DNA of 64,000 bases from an uncultured Paracoccaceae bacterium (GCA_947498985.1 CANMMF010000002.1:434001-498000); one strand, 5' to 3'; positions 16,440-25,002 are shown, numbered from the stretch's first letter. A program made the numbers and translations. Notes: generated from the letters alone by a model not told the origin.

Positions 16440-17321
16440 ATGCACAACTGGGACGAGATCCGCACCGCCTTTCAGGTGGCAAGACGCGGGACGGTCAGCG
16501 GTGCCGCGGAGTCCCTCGGCGTGCACCACGCCACGGTGATCCGGCACATCGACGCGCTGGAGGGACGGCTGGGTGTGAAGCTCTTCCAGCGCCACGCGCG
16601 CGGCTACACCGCCACCGAGGCCGGACAGGACCTCTTGCGCGTGGCGCAGACCACCGACGAGCAGTTCCAGCAGCTCGAAGGACGGATCCGGGGGCGCGGG
16701 CAGGATGTCTCCGGCGAGCTGATGGTGACCTCGCTCATCGCCTTCGCACCGCTCATGGTGGGCGCGCTCACCGATTTTCAGCGCCTCTATCCGGAGGTTG
16801 TGGTGCGCTACCTGACCGACGACCGCGTGTTCCGGCTGGAATATGGCGAGGCGCATGTGGCCCTGCGCGCGGGCCCGCAACCGACCGAGCCCGACAACGT
16901 GGTCCAGCCGTTTGCGTGTCAGGCCATAGCGCTTTACGCAAGCCGCGCCTATGTCGAAGAGCACGGGATGCCGGACGGGATCGAGGCATTGAAGAGCCAC
17001 CGCTTCGTCGGCCATGACAATCCCGACAATCACGCGCCGTTTCAGCGCTGGATGCGGGCCACGATCCCCTATGAACAGGTGATCTTCCGCAGCACCGACA
17101 CCCGCGTGCTGGAGGCCGCGCTGCTGGGCGGCGCCGGGATCGGCTTCATGGGAGAGCGCGAGGCCAGCCGGCACAGTGATCTGGTGCAGATCATGCCGCC
17201 GCAGGACAACTGGACCGCGCCGCTCTGGCTGGTCACCCATGTGGATCTGCACCGCACCGCCAAGGTGCAGGCGTTCCTCAAGCATCTCAAGGAATATACC
17301 GGCGAGGCCTCGGCACGATGA
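16440..17321 (+). CDS. LysR family transcriptional regulator
   Basis: A 293-residue LTTR. The winged helix-turn-helix is residues 1-60 (WDEIRTAFQVARRGTVSGAA, then LGVHHATVIRHIDALEGRLG and KLFQRHARGYTATEAG); the periplasmic-binding-protein-like effector domain follows from about 90. It starts at an ATG at 16440. It diverges from azoR and overlaps the next exporter gene by ATGA (17318-17321), so it probably senses a quinone-like or toxic compound handled by both. The effector is unknown. Confidence 0.88.
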   Translation: MHNWDEIRTAFQVARRGTVSGAAESLGVHHATVIRHIDALEGRLGVKLFQRHARGYTATEAGQDLLRVAQTTDEQFQQLEGRIRGRGQDVSGELMVTSLIAFAPLMVGALTDFQRLYPEVVVRYLTDDRVFRLEYGEAHVALRAGPQPTEPDNVVQPFACQAIALYASRAYVEEHGMPDGIEALKSHRFVGHDNPDNHAPFQRWMRATIPYEQVIFRSTDTRVLEAALLGGAGIGFMGEREASRHSDLVQIMPPQDNWTAPLWLVTHVDLHRTAKVQAFLKHLKEYTGEASAR

Positions 17322-18277
17322 GCGCCGGGGGCGGGGCCGCCTCTCCGCTGGCCCGGCTCAGCGCGGCGCAGAAGGGGCACCTTGCCATGCTGTGCTTTTC
17401 GGCGCTGGTGGCCGGGTCCTTCTCGCTGGGCGGGATCGCCGCGCCGTTCATCGACCCTGCGGTGCTCAACGCGGTGCGCTTTGCGCTGGCGGGCGTCGTG
17501 GTGCTGGTCATGGCCTGGATGACCGGCAGCCTGAGCCGCGCCGCGTTTGCCGGACCATGGCGCTACGTGCTGCTGGCGGGGCTTTTCGCGATCTATTTCG
17601 TGACGATGTTCGAGGGGCTGAAGACCGCCACACCGGTCAGCATGGCCGCGGTCTTTACGCTGAACCCGGCGCTGACGGCGGTGTTCGGGTATCTGGTCGT
17701 GCGCCAGGTCACAACCATGCGCATGGCGCTGGCCATCGCGGTCGGCGGGGCGGGCGCGCTCTGGGTGATCTTCGACGGCAGCTGGGAGGATCTGCGCGCC
17801 TTCGAGGTCGGGCGCGGCGAAACCGTGTATTTCTGGGGCTGCATCGGACACGCGCTCTATGCGCCGACCCTGCGCAAGCTCAGCCGGGGCGAGCCTGCTC
17901 TTGCCTTCAACGCAGGTATTCTGGTGGCGGGAACAATCATGCTCTCGATCTGGGCGGCGCCCGCGATAGGCGACACCGATTGGGCCGCGTTGCCCGCGAT
18001 TGTCTGGATCACCATCGTCTACACCGCGCTGGCGGCGACCGCGCTGACCTTTGTCATACTGCGCTACGCGACGCTGCGCCTGCCATCGGCCAAGGTCATG
18101 GCTTATACCTATCTGACGCCAAGCTGGGTGATCCTGTGGGAAATCGCGCTTGGCAAGGGAGCGCCCCCGGCGCTGATCCTGCCCGGTGTGGCGCTCACCG
18201 CAATAGCCCTTCTGGTGCTGCTGCGCGACGAGGACGCGCATAAACCGGATCACCCCGCACAGCGACGCAACAATTAA
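17318..18277 (+). CDS. EamA/DMT superfamily transporter
   Basis: A 319-residue inner-membrane protein with two EamA repeats, about ten hydrophobic segments (LAMLCFSALVAGSFSLGGIAA at the start, shown in part; LAIAVGGAGALWVIF in the middle; TFVILRYATLRLPSAKVM late). Family members export amino acids, nucleobases or other metabolites. Its start overlaps the lysR stop, so it is co-translated with the regulator. The C-terminal tail is hydrophilic and faces the cytoplasm. Confidence 0.85.
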   Translation: MSAGGGAASPLARLSAAQKGHLAMLCFSALVAGSFSLGGIAAPFIDPAVLNAVRFALAGVVVLVMAWMTGSLSRAAFAGPWRYVLLAGLFAIYFVTMFEGLKTATPVSMAAVFTLNPALTAVFGYLVVRQVTTMRMALAIAVGGAGALWVIFDGSWEDLRAFEVGRGETVYFWGCIGHALYAPTLRKLSRGEPALAFNAGILVAGTIMLSIWAAPAIGDTDWAALPAIVWITIVYTALAATALTFVILRYATLRLPSAKVMAYTYLTPSWVILWEIALGKGAPPALILPGVALTAIALLVLLRDEDAHKPDHPAQRRNN

Positions 18278-18329
18278 TCCAGTACATACCGGAACCAACT
18301 CCGCATCTGTTACGTTCTCCTCCAAGCAA

Positions 18330-18788
18330 TCAGGAGAGTGAGTTATGCGTAACGTCATCTACATCATCGGACTTATCGTCGTGGTTCTGGCCATTCTGAG
18401 GCTCATCGGCCTCATCTGAGAGCTTCTCGGACGCCAGAAACCTCTCGAACGCATCGAGATCGAGCCGGTCGACCTGCCCGAACGCCTGCATCCACAAGGC
18501 GGCATCGCGCAGGGCGTCCGGCTCTAGTTTGCACCACTTCACCCGGCCGCGCTTTTCCTGAGAGATCAGCCCAGCGCGGGTGAGAATTCCCAGATGTTTC
18601 GATATCGCCGCCAGAGACATCTCGAACGGATACGCGACATCCGTGACCGCCATATCGTCTTCCAGCAGCATCATCAGGATATGTCGCCGCGTCGGATCGG
18701 AGAGCGCGGCAAATTGAGCGTCGAGACGGTCCGTCATGGCGTCTTTCATGACACGGCTGCGGATGTGGTCAAGCGATACGTCCGCCAT
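18330..18788 (-). CDS. ArsR family transcriptional regulator
   Basis: A 152-residue ArsR/SmtB winged-helix protein: LDAQFAALSDPTRRHILMML, then VAYPFEMSLAAISKHLGILT (recognition helix) and LISQEKRGRVKWCKLEPDAL. No metal-binding ELCVCDL motif is present, so it is a non-metal ArsR type, like those controlling adjacent membrane proteins. It follows a DUF998 gene by 26 bases on the same strand. The last 30 residues are a very acidic tail (DEADEPQNGQNHDDKSDDVD) that is antisense to a small hydrophobic ORF. Confidence 0.85.
   Translation of the reverse strand: MADVSLDHIRSRVMKDAMTDRLDAQFAALSDPTRRHILMMLLEDDMAVTDVAYPFEMSLAAISKHLGILTRAGLISQEKRGRVKWCKLEPDALRDAALWMQAFGQVDRLDLDAFERFLASEKLSDEADEPQNGQNHDDKSDDVDDVTHNSLS
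18345..18419 (+). CDS. 24-residue small membrane protein, nested antisense in the ArsR gene
   Basis: ATG at 18345 preceded by AGGAGAG at good spacing, stop at 18417-18419. The peptide, MRNVIYIIGLIVVVLAI plus seven residues (LRLIGLI), is one transmembrane helix with a positive N-terminus. Short conserved peptides of this type occur in many alphaproteobacteria. It lies wholly inside the 3' end of the convergent ArsR gene, whose tail is the hydrophilic complement of this helix. No function can be assigned. Confidence 0.6.
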   Translation: MRNVIYIIGLIVVVLAILRLIGLI

Positions 18789-18814
18789 GACCTATCCGTT
18801 CAGGTAACCGGCGC

Positions 18815-19450
18815 TCAGCCCAACTCCCTGCCGCGCCGGATGAAGAGCCGCGCGAGAGTGACCACGATGGCAAAGGCGACCACACCCAGATAGCGCTCGT
18901 AGATGCCGTCGATATCGTCCGGCAGAAAGAAGAAGACCGGCGCAGACAGCACCCAGACCGCCGCGATGGCGCGCAAGGCAAGGCCGTAGCCCTTGCCCGC
19001 CCGGCTCGCACCGGGTGCCATCAGCAACGGGATGAGTGTGAACAGCACACCCAGCGCGTAGACCAGATAGATGTGGATCACCACACCTTCGCTGTCATTG
19101 TCGCCGTATTCGTTCCGGGCGCCCACCAGAAATACGATGAGCCCGAGGAGCACGAAGCCCACGGTGCCGGTGCTCCACGCCCAGCCACCCAGATGCACAT
19201 GCGCCGCAAGGATCGCGACCGACAGCAGCGAGGCGGAAAAGGCGTAGATCCCGATATCGACGATGAACTCGTAGCGCCCGGCGCCAAGATCGCTGATCGT
19301 GTCGGCGACCCAGTCGTGATCCGGCACGACAAAATCCGCGATCAGAATGCTGATGGCGAAGATGACGCCGCCGAGGATGGCGTACCATCCAAGCACGATC
19401 ATCAAGGTCGGTTCTTCCTGCAGTTTCGGGGTTGCGGCTTCGTTGGTCAC
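18815..19450 (-). CDS. DUF998 family membrane protein
   Basis: A 211-residue polytopic protein with six or seven membrane segments. The DUF998 hallmark is WVADTISDLGAGRYEF after the first helix; GARNEYGDNDSEGVVIHIYL and FFFLPDDIDGIYERYLGVV also fit. Function is unknown. The GTG at 19450 was chosen because AAGGAGCCTCCTGAC precedes it; a TTG at 19480 has no such site. It is the promoter-proximal gene of a two-gene unit with ArsR, so it is probably the repressor's target. Confidence 0.78.
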   Translation of the reverse strand: MTNEAATPKLQEEPTLMIVLGWYAILGGVIFAISILIADFVVPDHDWVADTISDLGAGRYEFIVDIGIYAFSASLLSVAILAAHVHLGGWAWSTGTVGFVLLGLIVFLVGARNEYGDNDSEGVVIHIYLVYALGVLFTLIPLLMAPGASRAGKGYGLALRAIAAVWVLSAPVFFFLPDDIDGIYERYLGVVAFAIVVTLARLFIRRGRELG

Positions 19451-19761
19451 GTCAGGAGGCTCCTTGTATTCGAAAGCCAACGCACGGGCCCCGCGCCGGG
19501 TTCACGCCGCCTTGCGAAACGTGGGGTTTGCCGCAGGTGCAGCACCCGCCCGGGCGAAAACTCAACCCTTTGGTTGAATGATGCGCGGCGGGCTGAAGTC
19601 GCGGTTCTGGCTGTGCGGCGCTTTGACCTGTCCGTTTCCGCAGGGGGCAATATCATTACAAATCAATGTCTTGCACACATCACCACACATATCCGGGCAT
19701 TCTTGACTCGCCCCGCCCCACCGCATAGCAATCCTCAAACCTCCGAAAGGGGTCGACGCGG
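19451..19761. other. Divergent intergenic region DUF998 / atpI (311 bases)
   Basis: No gene is supported. The region carries the start signals for the minus-strand DUF998-arsR pair and the plus-strand Fo ATP synthase operon. The only structured element I see is the inverted repeat at 19562-19577; the AT-richer stretch 19648-19695 just upstream of atpI is a plausible promoter area. Confidence 0.5.
19562..19577. promoter_or_regulatory. Inverted repeat, candidate ArsR operator
   Basis: TCAACC-CTTT-GGTTGA, perfect 6-base arms with a 4-base spacer, lies 112 bases before the DUF998 start. ArsR-family operators are commonly short dyads of this size upstream of the regulator's own operon. Ownership by the adjacent ArsR is inference. 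Confidence 0.45.
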
Positions 19762-20130
19762 GTGAGTGACACCGATCCAAAGCGCAAGCTGGACGAGCTG
19801 GAGGCCAAGCTGGCCGCCCGGCGCATGTCGCAAAAAGCCGTGAAGTCCCATCAGGAGGAGCACTACTCCCAGGGTCAGCTGGCCTGGCGGATGGTGACCG
19901 AGATGGTGGCCGGTCTGGGGATCGGTTTCGGCATCGGGTACGGGCTGGATGTGCTCTTTGGCACAACCCCGTTCCTCATGGTGCTGTTCACATTGCTGGG
20001 GATCGCGGCGGGCATCAACGTGATGCTGCGCAGCGCACGCGAGATCCAGGCCAAACAGGAGGCCGCGGCCTCCGGTGAAAAGACCCGCGGCCACGGTGCC
20101 GCAGATGAGAGGGAAAACGATGGCGACTGA
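19762..20130 (+). CDS. atpI: ATP synthase protein I
   Basis: A 122-residue protein: charged N-terminus with a predicted helix ([18 protein letters not shown]), two membrane segments ([37 protein letters not shown]) and a hydrophilic tail. It belongs to the AtpI/AtpZ group that helps assemble the c-ring or carries magnesium. GTG start. First gene of the Fo operon; its 3' end overlaps atpB by 11 bases. Confidence 0.9.
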   Translation: MSDTDPKRKLDELEAKLAARRMSQKAVKSHQEEHYSQGQLAWRMVTEMVAGLGIGFGIGYGLDVLFGTTPFLMVLFTLLGIAAGINVMLRSAREIQAKQEAAASGEKTRGHGAADERENDGD

Positions 20131-20908
20131 GACGCATGGCGATGAAGGCGGTCTGGTGTTCCACCCGATGGACCAGTTTATCATCAAGCCGCTCTTTGGC
20201 GGCGGCGCCCTGCCCGGCGATGGCAGCGGTGGCGGCACCGGTGTCGGCTTGTTCACCATCACCAACTCCACCTTCTGGATGTTCCTGGCCATCGTCTGCG
20301 TCGTTCTGCTGATGGTGGTCGGCACGTCCAAACGGGCCATCGTGCCAAGCCGCAGCCAGTCCATCGCCGAACTCGCCTACGGCTTTGTCTACAAGATGGT
20401 CGAGGATGTGGCGGGCAAGGAGGGGCTGAAATACTTCCCCTACATCATGACGCTCTTCTTGTTCATCGTCTTCGCCAACTTCCTGGGCCTGATCCCGACC
20501 TCGTTCACCACCACCTCGCATTTTGCCGTGACCGTGGTGCTGGCGATGGCGGTCTTCCTGACCGTCACGATCCTCGGCTTCGTCAAGAATGGCGCGGGCT
20601 TCCTGAGCCTGTTCTGGGTCGCCTCGGCACCTCTGGCGCTGCGGCCGATCCTGGCGGTGATCGAGCTCATTTCGTATTTTGTGCGCCCTGTCAGTCACTC
20701 CATTCGTCTGGCAGGCAACGTCATGGCCGGTCACGCGGTGATCAAGGTGTTTGCGGGCTTTGCCGCCATCGCCGCGATCTCGCCGCTGTCGGTGGTGGCG
20801 ATCACCGCGATGTACGGGCTCGAAGTGCTGGTCTCCTTCATCCAGGCTTACGTCTTCACCATCCTCACCTGCGTCTATCTCAAGGACGCATTGCATCCGC
20901 ATCACTAA
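20120..20908 (+). CDS. atpB: ATP synthase Fo subunit a
   Basis: A 262-residue polytopic proton-channel subunit. The essential Arg sits in [19 protein letters not shown]; the last helices read [23 protein letters not shown] at 20120, preceded by GAGAGGGAAA, was chosen over an upstream in-frame ATG at 20075. As usual in alphaproteobacteria, the Fo genes form an operon separate from the F1 genes, which are not in the window. Confidence 0.96.
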   Translation: MATETHGDEGGLVFHPMDQFIIKPLFGGGALPGDGSGGGTGVGLFTITNSTFWMFLAIVCVVLLMVVGTSKRAIVPSRSQSIAELAYGFVYKMVEDVAGKEGLKYFPYIMTLFLFIVFANFLGLIPTSFTTTSHFAVTVVLAMAVFLTVTILGFVKNGAGFLSLFWVASAPLALRPILAVIELISYFVRPVSHSIRLAGNVMAGHAVIKVFAGFAAIAAISPLSVVAITAMYGLEVLVSFIQAYVFTILTCVYLKDALHPHH

Positions 20909-20913
20909 CGACA

Positions 20914-20932
20914 GGTGGGTTGCAAACCCACC
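20914..20932. repeat. REP-like hairpin between atpB and atpE
   Basis: GGTGGGTT (20914-20921), loop GCA, AACCCACC (20925-20932), followed by CTACG. It resembles the widespread GTAGGGTGGGTTxxxAACCCACC family of repetitive extragenic palindromes. It lies 5 bases past the atpB stop inside the operon and could protect the upstream message or favour expression of atpE. Confidence 0.65.
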
Positions 20933-20979
20933 CTACGACATCACCAAACATCCAGCTTCCAATCGTAAGGAGAATTCTC

Positions 20980-21204
20980 ATGGAAGGCGAACTCGCACAT
21001 ATCGGCGCAGGCCTGGCAGCCATCGGTTCCGGCGCAGCCGCCATCGGGGTGGGCAACGTGGCCGGCAACTTCCTGGCCGGCGCCCTGCGCAACCCCTCCG
21101 CCGCGGCCTCGCAGACGGCCACGCTCTTCATCGGTATCGCATTCGCAGAAGCGCTGGGCATCTTCGCCTTCCTCGTTTCGCTGCTGCTGATGTTCGCCGT
21201 CTAA
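20980..21204 (+). CDS. atpE: ATP synthase Fo subunit c
   Basis: A 74-residue helical hairpin forming the proton-driven ring. Helix 1 is Gly/Ala-rich ([21 protein letters not shown]), the polar loop is ALRNPS, and the proton-carrying carboxylate is E57 in [19 protein letters not shown] gives a strong ribosome site before the ATG at 20980, fitting the high copy number of this subunit. A further hairpin without T-tract (GGGCGGCG 21232-21239 with CGCCGCCC 21256-21263) follows the gene. Confidence 0.97.
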   Translation: MEGELAHIGAGLAAIGSGAAAIGVGNVAGNFLAGALRNPSAAASQTATLFIGIAFAEALGIFAFLVSLLLMFAV

Positions 21205-21297
21205 GCCTCCGAGCACACGATCCTTACGCGCGGGCGGCGGCTGGCACATGCCTGGCGCCGCCCGATGTAGAGACAACGTGTCCCGAGGAGGACAAAC

Positions 21298-21846
21298 ATG
21301 GCTGACCCAATCGCAGAAGAAGTGGCGGGAGCCTGCGTCGATGCCGGCGGCAGCGCCATCGGGATGCCGCAGCTCTGCTTTGACTGGTGGGGCAACCAGA
21401 TCTTCTGGCTCGTCATCACGCTGGTGGTGATCTACTTCGTGCTCTCGAAGATCGCGCTGCCGCGGATCGCGTCGGTTCTGGCCGAGCGTCAGGGCACGAT
21501 CACAAACGACATTGCCGCCGCCGAGGACCTCAAGCAAAAGGCCGCGGATGCGGAAAACGCCTATGACAAGGCGCTTGCCGATGCCCGCGCCGAGGCGCAA
21601 TCCATTGCGCAGGCCGCCCGCGACGACATCAGGGCCGATCTCGACAAGGCCATCGCCAAGGCCGACGAGGAGATCGCGGCAAAGACCGCAGACTCCGAGA
21701 AGGCCATCGCAGAGATCCGCGCCTCGGCCATGGAAAACGTCGAAGCCGTGGCCAAGGACACCGCCGAGGCGATTGTGACCGCTCTGGGCGGCACCGCCGA
21801 CAGCAGCGCCATCGAGGCCGCCGTCGCCTCCCGGGTGAAAGGATAA
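21298..21846 (+). CDS. atpF': ATP synthase Fo subunit b'
   Basis: A 182-residue peripheral-stalk subunit: about 35 N-terminal residues, one membrane helix ([20 protein letters not shown]), then a long Ala/Glu/Asp-rich coiled coil. Photosynthetic bacteria and their relatives make a b/b' heterodimer; the gene order c-b'-b supports b' here. It is joined to atpF by a 4-base gap. Confidence 0.93.
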   Translation: MADPIAEEVAGACVDAGGSAIGMPQLCFDWWGNQIFWLVITLVVIYFVLSKIALPRIASVLAERQGTITNDIAAAEDLKQKAADAENAYDKALADARAEAQSIAQAARDDIRADLDKAIAKADEEIAAKTADSEKAIAEIRASAMENVEAVAKDTAEAIVTALGGTADSSAIEAAVASRVKG

Positions 21847-21850
21847 CGTG

Positions 21851-22414
21851 ATGAAAAAGGTTATCCCCCTCGCCCTCGCGACAAGCCTGATGGCCAGCCC
21901 CGCGCTCGCCGCCAAAGGCCCGTTCTTCTCGCTGGGCAACACCGACTTCGTGGTGTTGCTGGGCCTGCTGCTGTTCATCGCCGTGCTGATCTACTTCAAG
22001 GTACCCGGCCTTCTGGCTGGTCTTCTGGACAAGCGCGCCGACGGCATCCGCTCCGAACTCGACGAAGCGCGCGCGCTGCGCGAAGAGGCGCAGGCGCTGC
22101 TGGCCAGCTACGAGCGCAAGTCGCGCGAAGTGCAGGACCAGGCCGACCGCATCGTGGCCCACGCCCGCGAGGAATCGCAACTGGCCGCGGAACAGGCCAA
22201 GGAAGACCTGAAAGCCTCGATCGAACGCCGCCTGCAGGCCGCCGAAAGCCAGATCGCCTCCGCCGAAGGCGCCGCGATCAAGGAGGTGCGCGACCGTGCC
22301 GCTACCGTGGCCGTGGCCGCCGCCCGCGAAGTGGTGGCCAAGCAGATGACCGCGGCCGAAGCCAACGCGCTGATCGACAGCGCCATCGACGAGGTCAGCA
22401 ACAAGCTGCACTGA
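21851..22414 (+). CDS. atpF: ATP synthase Fo subunit b
   Basis: A 187-residue peripheral-stalk subunit with an N-terminal signal-like segment ([17 protein letters not shown]), a membrane helix ([20 protein letters not shown]) and a charged coiled coil. ATG at 21851; the GTG immediately before it (21848) is an alternative. Last gene of the operon, followed by a good terminator. Confidence 0.94.
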   Translation: MKKVIPLALATSLMASPALAAKGPFFSLGNTDFVVLLGLLLFIAVLIYFKVPGLLAGLLDKRADGIRSELDEARALREEAQALLASYERKSREVQDQADRIVAHAREESQLAAEQAKEDLKASIERRLQAAESQIASAEGAAIKEVRDRAATVAVAAAREVVAKQMTAAEANALIDSAIDEVSNKLH

Positions 22415-22448
22415 CCCGCCGGTCCCGCAAAGCACACAAGACCCATCA

Positions 22449-22476
22449 GGGCCCGGCCACCGCGTCGGGCCCTTTT
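22449..22476 (+). terminator. Intrinsic terminator of the Fo operon
   Basis: GGGCCCG (22449-22455) pairs with CGGGCCC (22466-22472), loop of ten, followed directly by TTTT. It starts 34 bases after the atpF stop. Confidence 0.85.
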
Positions 22477-22529
22477 GACATCCGCGCCCCAACGGCCCGA
22501 CGCGTCAAACCCGGCCACCCGGTCCCGTG

Positions 22530-22580
22530 CTTCTCTGGTTGAGAAATACTTCGGGGGGTCCGGGGGGCTGGCCCCCCGGC
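22530..22580 (-). repeat. Dispersed GC-rich hairpin repeat, copy A
   Basis: Read on the minus strand this is a G6/C6 hairpin (CCGGGGGGCCAGCCCCCCGG), a second run of C, then GAAGTATTTCTCAACCAGAG and AAG. The tail and hairpin match copy B at 25071-25122 almost base for base, in opposite orientation, and are recognisable in copies C and D. Confidence 0.8.
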
Positions 22581-22746
22581 GCCTGCCCGGAAGACCCGCG
22601 TCTCGTGCGGCGCGCCACCGCGTGAGTCCCCCGCGCCACGCTTTGTGTCTGCCGACCCTACAGCGCTTCCCTTGGCCGCGCCCGCCGGATAGTCTGGCGC
22701 CAGCAAACCGCAGACGAACATGCGGGGTTTAGTCGAGGGTCGAGCC

Positions 22747-23556
22747 GTGGCGCATATCATCGTGGTCGGAAACGAAAAGGGGGGCGCCGGCAAGTCCACC
22801 GTCTCCATGCATTTGGCCACGGCGCTGGCGCGGATGGGGCACCGGGTCGGTGCGCTGGACCTCGATCTGCGCCAGAAAACCACCGGGCGCTATCTCGACA
22901 ACCGCCGGGCCTATCTCGAAAAGGCAGGGATCGACCTGCCGGGACCGGTCTATATGGACCTGCCCGATATCGACCAATCCGCCCTGCAACCGGGCGAAAA
23001 CGCCTATGATCACCGGTTGAGCCAAGCAGTGGCGGAGCTTGAGGCCAAGGCCGACTTCATCCTGATCGACTGCCCCGGCTCGCATACCCGCCTCAGCCAG
23101 GTCGCGCATTCGCTGGCCGACACGCTGATCACCCCGCTCAATGACAGCTTTGTCGATTTCGACCTGCTGGCGCGCATTGACAGCGACGGCGAGAAGATCC
23201 TCGGACCGTCGGTCTATTCCGAAATGGTCTGGAGCGCGCGGCAATTGCGCGCGCAGGCCGGGCTGCAGCCCATCGACTGGATCGTGCTGCGCAACCGGCT
23301 GGGCAAGCAGCAGATGGTCAACAAGATGAAGATGGAAAAGGCGATCAGCCGTCTGGCCAAGCGGATCGGGTTCCGCATCGCCCCGGGCTTTACCGAGCGG
23401 GTGATCTTCCGCGAGTTATTCCCGCGCGGGCTGACACTGCTCGACCTCAAGGATATGGGCGTAAAACAACTCAACATCTCCAACGTCGCCGCCCGGCAGG
23501 AGCTGCGCGATCTGGTCAAGGCGCTGAACCTGCCCGGTGTCGAGGTGCGGTTCTGA
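22747..23556 (+). CDS. mipZ: Division-plane positioning ATPase MipZ
   Basis: A 269-residue ParA/MinD-family ATPase. The deviant Walker A box is GNEKGGAGKST, Walker-A' ALDLDLRQKTTGRYLDNRRA and Walker B ADFILIDCPG; these match MipZ closely. In Caulobacter MipZ forms a bipolar gradient from ParB-bound origins and blocks FtsZ assembly, placing the septum at midcell. GTG at 22747 gives MAHIIVVGNEKGG, the usual N-terminus; in-frame starts further upstream extend into non-conserved sequence. A small membrane-protein ORF overlaps its stop. Confidence 0.93.
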   Translation: MAHIIVVGNEKGGAGKSTVSMHLATALARMGHRVGALDLDLRQKTTGRYLDNRRAYLEKAGIDLPGPVYMDLPDIDQSALQPGENAYDHRLSQAVAELEAKADFILIDCPGSHTRLSQVAHSLADTLITPLNDSFVDFDLLARIDSDGEKILGPSVYSEMVWSARQLRAQAGLQPIDWIVLRNRLGKQQMVNKMKMEKAISRLAKRIGFRIAPGFTERVIFRELFPRGLTLLDLKDMGVKQLNISNVAARQELRDLVKALNLPGVEVRF

Positions 23557-23741
23557 CGCCGCCCCGCAAGGAGCTGTGGTTCCGGCTGATCTTCAGCCTG
23601 GCGGGCCTGTGCCTGCTGGCCGCCGCCGTGGTGATCCGCGGCATTCCCAGCGGCCCTGCGCTTTTCGAGGTGCTCGGCGTGGCGGGGCTGTTCTTTGGCG
23701 GCTCTGCGGTCTGGACCGCCTGGAAGCTCTGGAAAGGCTGA
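23553..23741 (+). CDS. Small two-helix membrane protein after mipZ
   Basis: An open frame of 62 residues starting at a CTG that overlaps the mipZ stop (CTGA) and ending at 23741. Sequence features: basic start (TPPRKELWFR), helix 1 (LIFSLAGLCLLAAAVVI), a GIPSGPALFEV loop, helix 2 (LGVAGLFFGGSAVWTAW) and LWKG. No ATG, GTG or TTG fits the frame at the right place, so the start is CTG or uncertain. Codon use and the two clean helices argue for a real gene; I know no named family. Confidence 0.55.
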   Translation: MTPPRKELWFRLIFSLAGLCLLAAAVVIRGIPSGPALFEVLGVAGLFFGGSAVWTAWKLWKG

Positions 23742-23779
23742 GATCCGGCACATCCCGTGCCCCGCGGAAAGGACATGCC

Positions 23780-24577
23780 ATGCCCGCCCCGAAAAACACC
23801 CTGAAAGCAGCGCTCAACGCGGGCGACAGAAGCATCGGCCTGTGGCTGACCCTTTGTGACGGTTACAGCGCCGAAGTGGCGGCGCGCGCGGGCTTTGACT
23901 GGCTGGTCATCGATGGGGAACACGCGCCCAATGACCTGCGCTCCATCCTGCGCCAGTTGCAGGTGATCGAGCCCTTTTGTCCGGCCATCGTGCGCCTGCC
24001 GGTGGCCGCGCCCTGGATGATCAAGCAGGTGCTGGATGCCGGCGCCCAGAGCCTGATCCTGCCGATGATCAACTCCGCCGAAGAGGCGCGCGCTGCGGTG
24101 CGCGCCACGCGGTATCCGCCGCAGGGTATCCGCGGTGTCGGCCATGCGCTGGGGCGCGCAAGTGGGTTTGGCGCCGAGGCGGATTACGCCGAAAACGCCA
24201 ATGACGAGATCTGCGTGATCGTGCAGATCGAAAGCCGCGCGGCGCTGGACGCCCTCGACGAAATCCTCGCCGTCGACGGGGTGGATGCGGGATTTGTCGG
24301 CCCCGCCGATCTGGCCGCGGATATGGGATATGTGCGCGATGTGAACGCGCCGGAGATGCAGGCGCTGGTCGCGCAGACCCTGGGACGCATCCGTGACAGC
24401 GGCAAACCGGCGGGGATCATCGACCTTCCGGATCAGGCAATTGCGGCGCATTTCGACAGCGGCGCCCAGTTTGTCGCCGTCGGCATCGATTCCACATTGC
24501 TGTCGGCAATGCTGCGCAGGCTCAGCGGCAAATGGAAATCGCATCTCGGGCAGGTAGCGGCGTTAACCCGATCCTAA
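23780..24577 (+). CDS. HpcH/HpaI family 2-oxo-acid aldolase
   Basis: A 265-residue class II (metal-dependent) aldolase of the HpaI type: GLWLTLCDGYSAEVAARAGF, WLVIDGEHAPNDLRS with the catalytic His, then IVQIESRAALDALDEI with the metal-binding Glu and GPADLAADMG with the metal-binding Asp. It splits 4-hydroxy-2-oxo-heptanedioate or 2-keto-3-deoxy-sugar acids into pyruvate plus an aldehyde. ATG at 23780 follows GGAAAGGAC. No catabolic partners are adjacent, so the physiological substrate is open. Confidence 0.88.
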   Translation: MPAPKNTLKAALNAGDRSIGLWLTLCDGYSAEVAARAGFDWLVIDGEHAPNDLRSILRQLQVIEPFCPAIVRLPVAAPWMIKQVLDAGAQSLILPMINSAEEARAAVRATRYPPQGIRGVGHALGRASGFGAEADYAENANDEICVIVQIESRAALDALDEILAVDGVDAGFVGPADLAADMGYVRDVNAPEMQALVAQTLGRIRDSGKPAGIIDLPDQAIAAHFDSGAQFVAVGIDSTLLSAMLRRLSGKWKSHLGQVAALTRS

Positions 24578-24600
24578 CCAACAGGCGGCAACGCTGGGCC

Positions 24601-25002
24601 ATGCGTCTGGTCTTGCTGTCACTGCTCTGTCTCACCGCCTGCGATGCGGCGGGCCCTGGCTTTCGCGGCGCCGACAAGATCCAGCGCGAGGCCGAAGGCT
24701 CGCGCTTTACCCTGCGTTTTCGCGGCGACATGGTGGAAGCGATCCGCACCTCACCCGAGATGTTGCCGAAATTCCCCGCCATCGCCCGCCGCGCCGCCCT
24801 TGTCAGCGAGAGAGAACGCCCGGGCTGCAAGACCGCCTGGGTCGAAGGCGATCCGGCGATGATGCTTCTGGGACTGTCCTGTGACGGGCGCAAACCGCCG
24901 AAGAAACCGAAACGCCGGGAGATGCTGTTTTGCGACCTGATGGATCTGCACGGGCGTCCCGGCGGCGTCCTGGAAGGTCAGATGCATTGCGCGAAATACT
25001 GA
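24601..25002 (+). CDS. Putative lipoprotein, unknown function
   Basis: A 133-residue protein beginning MRLVLLSLLCLTACDAAG, a lipoprotein signal with lipobox LTAC (C14). Later features are FTLRFRGDMVEAIRTSPEM, CKTAWVEGDPAMMLLGLSCD and four further Cys residues, suggesting a disulfide-bonded periplasmic domain. Downstream of the aldolase by 23 bases and followed by repeat B. No family recognised. Confidence 0.65.
   Translation: MRLVLLSLLCLTACDAAGPGFRGADKIQREAEGSRFTLRFRGDMVEAIRTSPEMLPKFPAIARRAALVSERERPGCKTAWVEGDPAMMLLGLSCDGRKPPKKPKRREMLFCDLMDLHGRPGGVLEGQMHCAKY

Larger units (their letters stand above)
22415..22746. other. Intergenic region atpF / mipZ (332 bases)
   Basis: Holds the Fo operon terminator (22449-22476) and a dispersed GC-rich hairpin repeat (22530-22580). 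The remainder, up to the GTG of mipZ, has no recognisable gene and presumably contains the mipZ promoter. Confidence 0.6.
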
